25,137 nt of DNA from an uncultured Collinsella sp. (GTDB lineage: Bacteria > Actinomycetota > Coriobacteriia > Coriobacteriales > Coriobacteriaceae): positions 1 through 25,137 of the forward strand of contig UQXP01000022.1 in NCBI GenBank assembly GCA_900545055.1. Reading direction: 5' to 3'. The notes beneath the pieces were generated by a model. It made no database searches. It was not told the origin of the DNA and saw only the letters and a list, made by a program, of their open reading frames with translations. Below, piece by piece: positions 1 through 7,521 of the stretch. Position numbers and translations under genes: made by a program. How positions within the stretch are numbered: the first letter of the stretch is position 1; each line of letters starts with the position of its first letter.

Positions 1-6
1 AAAGAG

Positions 7-32
7 AAGAGGCGGGGCATGCCCCGCCTCTT
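7..32. terminator. Palindromic terminator of an upstream gene
   Basis: This is a perfect 26-bp palindrome with arms AAGAGGCGGGGCA and TGCCCCGCCTCTT. It has A-rich sequence on its left and only a short TT on its right, so it could terminate transcription in either direction. It most likely ends a gene outside the window. No coding region is seen between it and the surface-protein gene. Confidence 0.6.
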
Positions 33-62
33 ACACCACATCTCTGCGCGCTACCCTCAAGC

Positions 63-233
63 GGAAAATGCATCCCGGAATTTGCGCTCAAAGTGGGATG
101 CGGTTTCCGGTTGAGGGTCTAAGGGGAAAGTGCGTCCCAGAATCGACGCTTGAAATGGGATGCAGTTTCCCGATGAGGCACTCGACGGAAAATACATCCC
201 AGAAATGGCCTTTGAGCTGGGATAAGATTTCCG
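63..233. repeat. Three-unit alternating inverted-repeat array (array 1)
   Basis: Each unit has a left arm close to GGAAAvTGyrTCCC, exactly 18 nt, then the inverted arm (GGGAyrCAnTTTCC). Units lie at 63-108, 125-170 and 187-232, and the outer flanks of units 2 and 3 extend the pairing by one base. The spacers between units are 16 nt, giving a 62-bp period. The first five (GGAAA) and last four (TCCC) arm bases are invariant. The middle five vary and often do not pair within a unit. The same family recurs at 4533-4765, beyond the surface-protein gene. It lacks the identical direct repeats and unique spacers of a CRISPR array. Confidence 0.85.
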
Positions 234-251
234 CGGCATCTCGGATTCTCA

Positions 252-328
252 AAAATGAGACACGCCGTTGGCGAAAATGAGACACGTGATATCGGGCATC
301 GGACGTATCATTTGCAAAAATGAGCAGA
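252..328. repeat. AAAATGAGACACG short repeats, possible IS-end remnant
   Basis: AAAATGAGACACG occurs at 252-264 and again, identically, at 274-286, 22 bp later. A degenerate copy, AAAATGAGCAGAC, lies at 317-329. On the minus strand these read CGTGTCTCATTTT. Repeated short terminal motifs ending in TG/CA are typical of IS21-family element ends, so this could be an abandoned IS end. That link is inference; no transposase is in the window. A regulatory array for the surface gene is the alternative. Confidence 0.5.
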
Positions 329-355
329 CTCCACTCGAGTAAAGCGAGGTCCCCC

Positions 356-3300
356 ATGCACGTTCCACACCCCCACATTCGCCGGTTGTCGAAAATCCCG
401 CTTGTTGGGACGGCGGCGCTTGCTGCGCTGATCGCCACGAGCGTCGCCTGTTTCACGGCGGCTCCCAACGTCGCCCAGGCGGCAGACACGCCTGAGATCA
501 CCGATATGACCGAGCAGGACTATAGCGATTTGGGCCTGGGCACGAGCGAGGACATTCCGGCCGATACCGTTGGCCCCTATTCCACTGATACCCCCACGAC
601 GTTTGCCACGCGCAGCGAGGTCTATATGGCAGCTAACGGTAGCCATGGCAATCGCTACACTCTGCGCGACAAGCTCGAGAACGTCGAGCGCGGTGACATT
701 GGCGGCAGCAGCAAACTCACCGATGGCTATGGAAGTGTGTGGGGCGCCGCAAAGTTCTGGCAAAACGTCAACAACTTCGATACGAACAGCGATCTCTACA
801 AGCATAGCGACTACGGTGGCGGCACCTGGTCGTACCTAAGCAACAATGAGTCCTCAACAGTACTCGCCAACGACAACAACGGTTTCTCGGGCATTCACGC
901 CACGAGTGTTGAGTTCTGCAGCGACGCCAGCACGGGCAAAAAGAGCCGCGTTGCCGAGCTCCGTGCCTACGGCGACAGTTCCTCCACGACGATTGACGGC
1001 AAGTCATACGCCGGAAAGGTTGAGCTGGTCCTCTACTCGTTTAGCAACGGGCGTACGCGCACTCTCGACACACACCTGCCGGTGACGGTCAACACTAATA
1101 TGATGTACGAAGGCCGTTTTAAGTACCTGGATGCCGGTTACCTGCAAGAGCACGACGCCGTCTTTGATGTCGAGGCGGGCGATGTCGATGGCGACGGCGT
1201 CGACGAGCTTTTTGTCTACGCGGGCTGCTATGTCGACGAGAACGGCGTGCGCAAGGCTGTAGTCGACATGTATGACTTGGAGGGCGGCAACTGGAAGCAA
1301 AGCGTCGTCAAGATCGATGCCGGTAACGCCGCGGACTACACCACGCACAACAAGGGCGGGAACGACTCCTGGACGCAGCTTCAGTCAGCTCCTGTCGTTT
1401 CGCTAGCGGCCGGCGACCTCGATCGCGATTTTTGCGATGACCTCGCCATCGTGGTCTCGGCACCCTACGGCAAGAAGAATATTGATAAGTCGACGCATTG
1501 CGAGCTGTTTTCGTGGGATGCATCCAAGGGTGCGCTCGTCCATGTCGATGCTCTGGGCGACGCGGGCGCAATCTCCCTCTCCGCGAACGGCAAGACCATG
1601 GTCGCTGCGAATGCGACGTTCGGCACGTTTGCCGCCTACGATGAAGAAGGAAAGAAGACGGGTGAAACCGTCACGGGCCTTATTCTTGCGGGCTATGACT
1701 GGCAACGCAGCGCTTTTGATTACGGCGCTTCTGACGGCAGCAAGGGGCTGTACGGCGCGCTGTACCGCTACACGTATTTTGACTCGGAGTCTGGCGAGTT
1801 CAAGCTTTCCGATTGCAAGGAATACAGAGACGGGCTCCTCGCCTCCTATGGGCTGATGCATGTGCCCAACAGCGCATGGAAGGATAGCGCTCAGGATAAG
1901 CGCTATCCGTGCACCTTGGCGCCTATTGCCCTTGCCACTGCCAACCTTGACGGCCTGTCCGAGCAGCTGGCGGTCGACGAGGTGCTCGTGGGCGGCGATG
2001 TGTTCCGCGACTTTGCCTGCAACACGGCACAGAGCGGGGCTCAGGGCTTGGGGTCCATGGTCGGAACCATGAGCATGAGCGGTCAGCAATACAACAGCAG
2101 CAACAAGCATGACCACAAGGGTATAGAGCAGGTGTGGATCAGCGACGTCAAGGCGGGCAGCGTCTCGGGTTCGGACCGCTATAACGAGAGCTTTATCGCC
2201 GTGGTGGGCAAGCACCGCGACGAGGACCTGCGCAAGAACGATGACTACTATTGGATGACCGCCTCGCATTTTTCGCTCGACGAGAACGGAAAGGTGCGCC
2301 GCGGCGAGGAGCAGGTGATTAGCGAGAGCAACCGTCGCGGCACTACCTACGGCACATTTATCTCGCTCGCGCTGCCCGATGTCGACAACGACAGCGTCAA
2401 GATCACGTACAAGGACCGCTACAAGGTCTATACCAACCCGCGCGTGCTTGCCGTGCTGCAGGATGCGCCCTATGTTGAGGATCTGGAGCAGGCATACGGC
2501 TATCTGGTGTTGGGCGGCACGTCATACGGAGAGGAAAAGGGCACGGGGACATCCCAGGGCTATACCATTGGCGCCGAGTTGGGCGTTGCCGTCGAGGTGC
2601 AGACCGGTCCGCCCCTGGTCGCGATGAATGCTTCAGTCGATTTTGCCGCCGAGGGATGCTATGACTACCGGAGCGAGCGCACGGTCAGCGCAAGCGTAAG
2701 CTATGAGTCGCATGCCGGCGAGGGTGACAAGGCCGTGCTCTACACGATTCCGATGGTCTATTACGAGTATGAGATCGAAAATGAGGAAACTGGTGGCAAG
2801 GGCGTGATGGCGGCGCCCGTGTCGCTCGGCGCGCAGACCTCGGTCGTTAATGTCGAGGCCTATGACCGCATTGCCAAACAGCACAATATGACGCCGCTCA
2901 GCTACTTTTTGACCAACCGGTCGGGAGAACCCGGAACCTATCAAACGACGCTCAACGGCGAGACTCCCGTTGGGGATTCCTTTGGCCTGGGCAAGCCTGG
3001 CGTAACGCGCGCCTACACGCACGATGGGTTTAACGGCGCCGCCGCGCAGTCGGGGGCGAGCATTGAGCAGACCATCGAAGTCGAGGAGGGCAAGGAGCAG
3101 GAGCTCGAGCTCGGCTTGACGCTGAACGGCAGCGTTGTCATGGGCGCGAAGCTCGCAAAGCACGAGTTGTTTGGCGGCCTGTGCTTTGGTGCCAACGCCG
3201 GCTTTACTACGGGTAACTCCTCGAGTGAATCGACCGAATACGGCGGCACCGTCGACAACCTGCCCGAGGCCGCGCAGGGCAAGTACGGTTTTGTGTGGCG

Positions 3301-4444
3301 TCTGGGCGTCAACGCGGTGGACGTCGACAAGTTCGAGGCAGACTCGGGCGACAAGCTCGGCACCAAGGACACCGACCAGTTCTGGATCGTGGGCTATGAC
3401 GTTAAGGACGTCGAGATGCCCGACGCGCCGGCCGTGACGGGCTTTACGGCAAACGCCGTCGATTCGACCAGCGTTACGTTTAGCTGGGACGATGTACTCG
3501 CAAACAAGAGTGGCTTTAGCTACGGCGTGGGCATGCTGCAGAGCAATGCGGCGGATGCGGTCGTCAATAGCTGGAAGATTGCCGATAACACGCAGACCTC
3601 GCTCAAGTGGGATGGGCTGCAGCCCAATACGGAGTATCGATTCGCCATCGCCGCCGTTAAGAATGGATCCACGACCGAAACAGGTATTCGCTCGGCAATC
3701 ATCACGGTCAAGACCATGCCCGATGGCATGACGATGACCGTGAGCGGACCTGCGGCGGATGCTGCGGAGGGGGAGAGTGTCGAATACGAATCCTCGGTTG
3801 AGCGCGCGGCGGGAAGCCACCTAACGCTCTCGGCTATCGGCAACGTGACGCAGCTCGGTGCCGACGGTAGCGAAACGGAGCTGGCGCCGACATATATGTG
3901 GTATCGCAAGGGTCGCGGCGAGACCGAGTTCAAGCGTGTGGGTGCCGATGGCAACCTCCAAGCCGGAACGGCCTCGACGCTTGGGATTGACCTGACCGCA
4001 GATGATGACGGCGCGCAGTACTACTGCCATGTGGGTTACAACGATGTTGGCCTCGATACCGGTGTGACGCTCGTGAATATCGCGACCGAGGAGACAGCAC
4101 CCACAACGGTGAATGCCACCCCGATCCGCACGCGCCGCCTGTTCTCACAGGCAAGTGCGGGCGCCAAGAAGTTCCTGGACCATACCCTGGTGAACACTGC
4201 CGGCCCCACCGATTCCGAAGGCTCAAAGGACCCCGAGACTCCTGAGACCCCGACGAACCCGGACAAGCCCAAGTCCGACAACGGAGCTAAGACCGACACC
4301 AAGGTCAAGACTACGACCACAGCGAAGAACCTCGCAAACACCGGCGACCAAACATTCGCCCTAGTCGCCACCGCAGCAGCAGCGGGAGCAACGCTCGTAG
4401 TGATAGCCCTCATCATGCTAATCAAACGCCGCAAGACCCACTAG
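356..4444 (+). CDS. Large sortase-anchored surface protein with FG-GAP-like, FN3 and Ig-like regions
   Basis: This 1362-residue protein is predicted to be exported and covalently linked to the cell wall. The chosen ATG follows GCGAGG at suitable spacing; an in-frame ATG at 320 lacks a site. The N-terminus has arginines, a hydrophobic stretch and a likely AQA/AD cleavage near residue 40. FG-GAP-like Ca-binding motifs appear near residue 276 (DVDGDGVDE) and residue 354 (DLDRDFCDD), with weaker ones near 530 and 676, suggesting a beta-propeller. A fibronectin type III-like domain spans about 1025-1121 and an Ig-like segment with WYRKG and YYCHV about 1145-1240. A Pro/Thr/Lys-rich stalk leads to LANTG (1326-1330), a hydrophobic helix and KRRKTH. 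A role in adhesion or glycan binding is inferred from architecture; no enzyme motif was recognised. The gene is monocistronic, with its own terminator. Confidence 0.9.
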   Translation: MHVPHPHIRRLSKIPLVGTAALAALIATSVACFTAAPNVAQAADTPEITDMTEQDYSDLGLGTSEDIPADTVGPYSTDTPTTFATRSEVYMAANGSHGNRYTLRDKLENVERGDIGGSSKLTDGYGSVWGAAKFWQNVNNFDTNSDLYKHSDYGGGTWSYLSNNESSTVLANDNNGFSGIHATSVEFCSDASTGKKSRVAELRAYGDSSSTTIDGKSYAGKVELVLYSFSNGRTRTLDTHLPVTVNTNMMYEGRFKYLDAGYLQEHDAVFDVEAGDVDGDGVDELFVYAGCYVDENGVRKAVVDMYDLEGGNWKQSVVKIDAGNAADYTTHNKGGNDSWTQLQSAPVVSLAAGDLDRDFCDDLAIVVSAPYGKKNIDKSTHCELFSWDASKGALVHVDALGDAGAISLSANGKTMVAANATFGTFAAYDEEGKKTGETVTGLILAGYDWQRSAFDYGASDGSKGLYGALYRYTYFDSESGEFKLSDCKEYRDGLLASYGLMHVPNSAWKDSAQDKRYPCTLAPIALATANLDGLSEQLAVDEVLVGGDVFRDFACNTAQSGAQGLGSMVGTMSMSGQQYNSSNKHDHKGIEQVWISDVKAGSVSGSDRYNESFIAVVGKHRDEDLRKNDDYYWMTASHFSLDENGKVRRGEEQVISESNRRGTTYGTFISLALPDVDNDSVKITYKDRYKVYTNPRVLAVLQDAPYVEDLEQAYGYLVLGGTSYGEEKGTGTSQGYTIGAELGVAVEVQTGPPLVAMNASVDFAAEGCYDYRSERTVSASVSYESHAGEGDKAVLYTIPMVYYEYEIENEETGGKGVMAAPVSLGAQTSVVNVEAYDRIAKQHNMTPLSYFLTNRSGEPGTYQTTLNGETPVGDSFGLGKPGVTRAYTHDGFNGAAAQSGASIEQTIEVEEGKEQELELGLTLNGSVVMGAKLAKHELFGGLCFGANAGFTTGNSSSESTEYGGTVDNLPEAAQGKYGFVWRLGVNAVDVDKFEADSGDKLGTKDTDQFWIVGYDVKDVEMPDAPAVTGFTANAVDSTSVTFSWDDVLANKSGFSYGVGMLQSNAADAVVNSWKIADNTQTSLKWDGLQPNTEYRFAIAAVKNGSTTETGIRSAIITVKTMPDGMTMTVSGPAADAAEGESVEYESSVERAAGSHLTLSAIGNVTQLGADGSETELAPTYMWYRKGRGETEFKRVGADGNLQAGTASTLGIDLTADDDGAQYYCHVGYNDVGLDTGVTLVNIATEETAPTTVNATPIRTRRLFSQASAGAKKFLDHTLVNTAGPTDSEGSKDPETPETPTNPDKPKSDNGAKTDTKVKTTTTAKNLANTGDQTFALVATAAAAGATLVVIALIMLIKRRKTH

Positions 4445-4471
4445 TAGCCAGTCGAACATATCGACAACCCA

Positions 4472-4509
4472 AAAACCCGGGTAGCCAAAAAACAGGCCAC
4501 CCGGGTTTT
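4472..4509 (+). terminator. Terminator of the surface-protein gene
   Basis: AAAACCCGGGT (4472-4482) pairs perfectly with ACCCGGGTTTT (4499-4509). The loop contains a further GCC/GGC pair, and the 3' arm ends in a T run. It starts 27 bp after the stop codon. A-richness on the left arm would let it work on both strands. Confidence 0.9.
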
Positions 4510-4532
4510 CTGTTGAGTGGAGACTCCGCAAG

Positions 4533-4765
4533 CGGAAACTGCATCCCACAATTAGCGCCCGGAACGGGACACATTTTCCGTCAAGCCCTCATCCGGAAAA
4601 TCCATCCCAGTTTGAGCGCCCAGACCGGGACGCACTTTCCCAACGAGCCTCAACCGGAAAATACATCCCGGAATCCAGCTGAATAGTGGGACACACTTTC
4701 CCAATCGGGTCCCAAGCGGAAACTGCATCCCATTCCAGACAAGAATTCCGGGATACACTTTCCGC
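4533..4765. repeat. Four-unit alternating inverted-repeat array (array 2)
   Basis: This is the same family as the array at 63-233. The paired 14-nt arms lie at 4534-4579, 4595-4640, 4656-4701 and 4718-4763, and the flanks extend some stems by one or two bases. All four units have exactly 18 nt between arms and 15-16 nt between units, so the period is 61-62 bp. Arms again keep GGAAA and TCCC at their ends, for example GGAAACTGCATCCC at both the first and fourth units. The 18-nt centre often carries a GCGC core, and the inter-unit spacers share a CCTCA-like element. Confidence 0.85.
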
Positions 4766-4772
4766 AAACAAA

Positions 4773-4795
4773 GAAGGCCACATAACGTGGCCTTC
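4773..4795 (-). terminator. GAAGGCCAC hairpin, distal copy
   Basis: GAAGGCCAC (4773-4781) and GTGGCCTTC (4787-4795) form a perfect 9-bp stem with a 5-nt loop. Read on the minus strand it is followed by TTTGTTT, so it could stop transcripts running out of the LtaS-like gene. A near-identical copy lies 128 bp away at 4901-4923. Confidence 0.6.
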
Positions 4796-4849
4796 AACTT
4801 ATATATGTTCGGCGATACACCCAAGACAAGCCACGCCCCAACATCAGGG

Positions 4850-4979
4850 CGTCTGTCCAGGCGGAGGCATATAAGGTTCATCGCGAGTTCCGCACGCAAA
4901 GAAGGCCACTTAATGTGGCCTTCGTCTTGCGCAGGACTGTCCGAGCAGGGAACCTTATATGCCTCCGCCTGGACAGACG
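4850..4979. repeat. Perfect 30-bp inverted repeat enclosing a hairpin
   Basis: The 30 bases at 4850-4879, beginning CGTCTGTCCAGGCGG, are repeated exactly in inverse orientation at 4950-4979. They are separated by 70 bp that contain a second hairpin. The region lies in the 3' flank of the LtaS-like gene. It resembles a small non-autonomous inverted-repeat element, but I see no target-site duplication at its edges. Confidence 0.8.
4901..4923 (-). terminator. GAAGGCCAC hairpin, gene-proximal copy
   Basis: GAAGGCCAC (4901-4909) pairs with GTGGCCTTC (4915-4923). On the minus strand it is followed by TTTGCG. It is the first stable stem inside the 30-bp inverted repeat and a plausible terminator for the LtaS-like gene, whose stop codon is about 85 bp away. 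Confidence 0.6.
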
Positions 4980-5006
4980 TTTCAGTTGTGGCTCAGCAGC
5001 TAGCAG

Positions 5007-7307
5007 CTACTTAATCTTGGTCGTACCCGGCGCCAGGTTGGGGTCGGTCTCGTTGGCCTCGGTCTGGAAGTGCTCGGTGTACACGTTCTTGCCGTCGCGG
5101 AACATCTCGTAGTATTGCATCTTGGCGTAATCCTCGCGTGCCTTGGTGGCGGCTGCTGCGGCGGCGTCGTCACCGGTGACGTTGGAGGAGAGCGCCCAGC
5201 GCAGGCTGGAGTCCTCGTAGCCCACGGAGTTGATAGCGGGCAGCGACTCGCGCAGCGTCATGTGCGCTTTCTGGTAGTCGGTCAGCGGGGCACCGATCAG
5301 CTGCATCAGCTGGGTGGACAGGTAGTTGGTGGACAGGTCGTCGACCTCGCTCGTCTGGTCGCAGCCGGCAACGTCGTAGTTGGCCCAGATGATGTAGTCG
5401 GTCTGCCACAGGCGCTCCTGATGCGTAGCGTCGTCCTCGCCGGTAAACCACTTATCGTTGAACTTGGATGGGAAGAACGGCTGGTGATCGCCCCAGAACA
5501 CCACGACCACCTTGCGGTCGAGCTTGCTCAAGGCGTTGAGGAAGTAGCGCAGCGCCTGGTCGGACTGCTCAATGCACGAGACATACTCGTCGACATCGGA
5601 CAGTGTGCCGTCCTCGACGGTCTTAGCGTCCAGGTCGGTCGCGTCGATGTTCAGGTGCATCTGCTTGTCGACCGGCAGCAGGCCCGTGTCGTAGCCCGAG
5701 TGGTTCTGCATGGTCACGTCGAAGATAAACTGCGGATCGGCGTTCTGGTCGAGCAGCTCAAGAATCTTGTCGTAGGTAGCCTGGTCGGTCACCATGCCGC
5801 GCAGGGTGTCGGCTCCCTGGAAATCGTTGATGGACAGGAACTGGTCAAAGCCAAAGTCCTTGTAGACGTTCTCGCGGTTCCAGTTGGTTGCGTGGTTGGG
5901 GTGCATGGCCGTGGTGGAGTACCCGAGCGACTTGAACTGCTCTGCCAGGTTCCCGGTCGTTTCCATGTTGTAGATGGTGTAGGGGTACACGCCCGAGCCC
6001 AGGTTGGCCATAGAGTTGCCGGTCATAAACTCAAACTCGGTATTGGCGGTGCCGCCGCCGTAGGCGCTCACGTAGAGCTTGCCGCGGCTGAGGCAGTTGG
6101 ACAGGCTCTTAAAGTACTGCGGGCCCTCGTAGCCGGCGCGCATGTTCTGGTAGATGGATAGGTCCGAGAACGTCTCGTTCATGATGGCGATGACCGTGGG
6201 CTTCTCGCTGTCGAACTGCTCCTTTGCGGCGGCGCGCTCGTCACTCTTGGCGGCATCGGACTTGTCGTAGGCCTTGGCGTACTTTTTGAGCGTGGCCTTG
6301 GCATCGTCAACGGAGTAGTCGGCGGGTTTGGGCGGCTTGATGGACTGTGCTGCACTAATAAAGGCAGGCAGATAGCCCTCGCGCCAGTAGCTCTCGAGCG
6401 GGCGCCAGGTGTAGACGGTGATGCCGAGAGTGTTGTAGTAGTCGATGAGGGTGACGTGTGCGGTCACACCGCCCAGGCACAGCACCGCCACGAGCAGGTT
6501 GGTGAGCAGCATGCGCTTGGCATTGACAGCGCCCTTCTGACGGTGCGGTGCCACCAGACCGGCGTACTCGCACAGCAGCATGGCGATGGCGGTAAAGCCC
6601 ATGGACAGCACGCAGAACAGCGAGATCGAGAAGGTGTAGCCGTTGCCGGCGACCGCGGCGGCGGTGGAGATGGCCGAAAGGTCGCCCGGCTGGATGGGCA
6701 TGGATTTAAACGTGATGACGAAGAACTCGGCAATGCCCAGGACAAAGAGGGCAAAGGCCAAGACCGCAGGAGCTGCGCCGTGGCGCTGGAATAGGAAGAA
6801 CAGGCCGACCATGAGCGTGGTGATGATGGCCCACTCGAGCAGGATGCACAGGGGGTAGACCCAGGTAAAGTCATGGTTGGATGAGACCTCCATACCCAGC
6901 AGCGCAAAGACGCCGGCGAGCAGCAGGCACAAGACGGCCGCGACGAGCGGTTTGCCCACAAAAGCGCCGCGCAGGCGGGCGAGCTTGCCGGTGGGGGCGG
7001 GGGCATCGGTAGCAGCGAATGCAAAGACGCGCGGGGCGATGCGGTCGCGGGCGATGCTGGCCCAAGCGCATCCGGTGAGGATGGCGTTGGTCAGAATGAG
7101 CATCACAAAGGCGAGCGGCTCGTTTTGGGCGACGAGGCCAATGGCGCCCCAAATGGTCAAAAAGAGCTGGAACAGGCCGAAGGCGACGCTCCACCCAAGA
7201 GCGCTTTTGGTAACGGTGCCCGACTGAGCGCGAATGGCCTTGGCCTCGCGCAAGACAAGGTAGACGGTCGCCGCAAGACCGACGAGCGAGATGGCGGCAG
7301 CGAACAT
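5007..7307 (-). CDS. LtaS-family phosphoglycerol transferase / sulfatase-fold membrane enzyme
   Basis: This 766-residue membrane protein belongs to the lipoteichoic acid synthase (sulfatase-fold) family, which transfers glycerol phosphate from phosphatidylglycerol to a cell-surface glycopolymer. The ATG at 7307 follows AGGAG by 7 nt; the upstream in-frame GTG at 7322 overlaps that site and is rejected. About eight hydrophobic segments occupy the first 300 residues. The extracellular catalytic domain then shows the nucleophile motif NETFSD (Thr near 379), a GGGTANTEFEF segment, and the metal-binding GDHQPF near 605. The membrane part is longer than in classical five-helix LtaS, so the exact acceptor may differ. 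The gene is transcribed alone, divergently from the nitroreductase gene. Family assignment is secure; the polymer it builds is not. Confidence 0.88.
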   Translation of the reverse strand: MFAAAISLVGLAATVYLVLREAKAIRAQSGTVTKSALGWSVAFGLFQLFLTIWGAIGLVAQNEPLAFVMLILTNAILTGCAWASIARDRIAPRVFAFAATDAPAPTGKLARLRGAFVGKPLVAAVLCLLLAGVFALLGMEVSSNHDFTWVYPLCILLEWAIITTLMVGLFFLFQRHGAAPAVLAFALFVLGIAEFFVITFKSMPIQPGDLSAISTAAAVAGNGYTFSISLFCVLSMGFTAIAMLLCEYAGLVAPHRQKGAVNAKRMLLTNLLVAVLCLGGVTAHVTLIDYYNTLGITVYTWRPLESYWREGYLPAFISAAQSIKPPKPADYSVDDAKATLKKYAKAYDKSDAAKSDERAAAKEQFDSEKPTVIAIMNETFSDLSIYQNMRAGYEGPQYFKSLSNCLSRGKLYVSAYGGGTANTEFEFMTGNSMANLGSGVYPYTIYNMETTGNLAEQFKSLGYSTTAMHPNHATNWNRENVYKDFGFDQFLSINDFQGADTLRGMVTDQATYDKILELLDQNADPQFIFDVTMQNHSGYDTGLLPVDKQMHLNIDATDLDAKTVEDGTLSDVDEYVSCIEQSDQALRYFLNALSKLDRKVVVVFWGDHQPFFPSKFNDKWFTGEDDATHQERLWQTDYIIWANYDVAGCDQTSEVDDLSTNYLSTQLMQLIGAPLTDYQKAHMTLRESLPAINSVGYEDSSLRWALSSNVTGDDAAAAAATKAREDYAKMQYYEMFRDGKNVYTEHFQTEANETDPNLAPGTTKIK

Positions 7308-7521
7308 GCTGAGACTCCTCACAAACTTAAAACCTACGAAAGCGGGGGTTTACCCGATTGTTACCAAGATATGCGCTGCATTTGAGGGCTGCGCACAACA
7401 ACCAGCCATAATAACGCGCGGGTGTGACAGTGTTGCGCAATGGAGTGCCCGCCTGCGCGATAATGGACGGGAATTACACGGAAACGTAAAGGCTTCTTAA
7501 AGAATTGGCGAGGATGAGGCG

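Larger units (their letters stand above)
33..355. other. Gene-free leader region of the surface protein
   Basis: This stretch of about 320 bp holds the first alternating inverted-repeat array (63-233) and the AAAATGAG repeats (252-328). The ribosome binding site of the next gene lies at its end. Short open frames in both directions are products of the repeats and lack ribosome binding sites. I could not identify a convincing -35/-10 pair. Confidence 0.6.
4445..5006. other. Gene-free intergenic region dense in repeats
   Basis: This 562-bp region separates the convergent surface-protein and LtaS-like genes. In order it holds the terminator (4472-4509), array 2 (4533-4765), a GAAGGCCAC hairpin (4773-4795), about 50 bp without recognisable structure, a 30-bp inverted repeat (4850-4979) enclosing a second GAAGGCCAC hairpin (4901-4923), and the end of the LtaS-like gene. 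The short open frames here run through the repeats and have no ribosome binding sites. Confidence 0.7.

Noticed and set aside
2633..3820. Minus-strand open frame inside the surface-protein gene
   Set aside because: It has no ribosome site and no motif, and lies antisense to a protein with signal peptide, domains and anchor all in one frame.
63..4765. The repeat arrays as CRISPR arrays
   Set aside because: Units are alternating inverted motifs with degenerate arms and fixed 18/15-16 nt gaps, not identical direct repeats with unique spacers of 30 nt or more. No cas genes are present.
4552..5112. Several short open frames in the repeat-rich intergenic region
   Set aside because: They read through the repeat arms, so similarity between them is a repeat artefact. 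None has a ribosome binding site.
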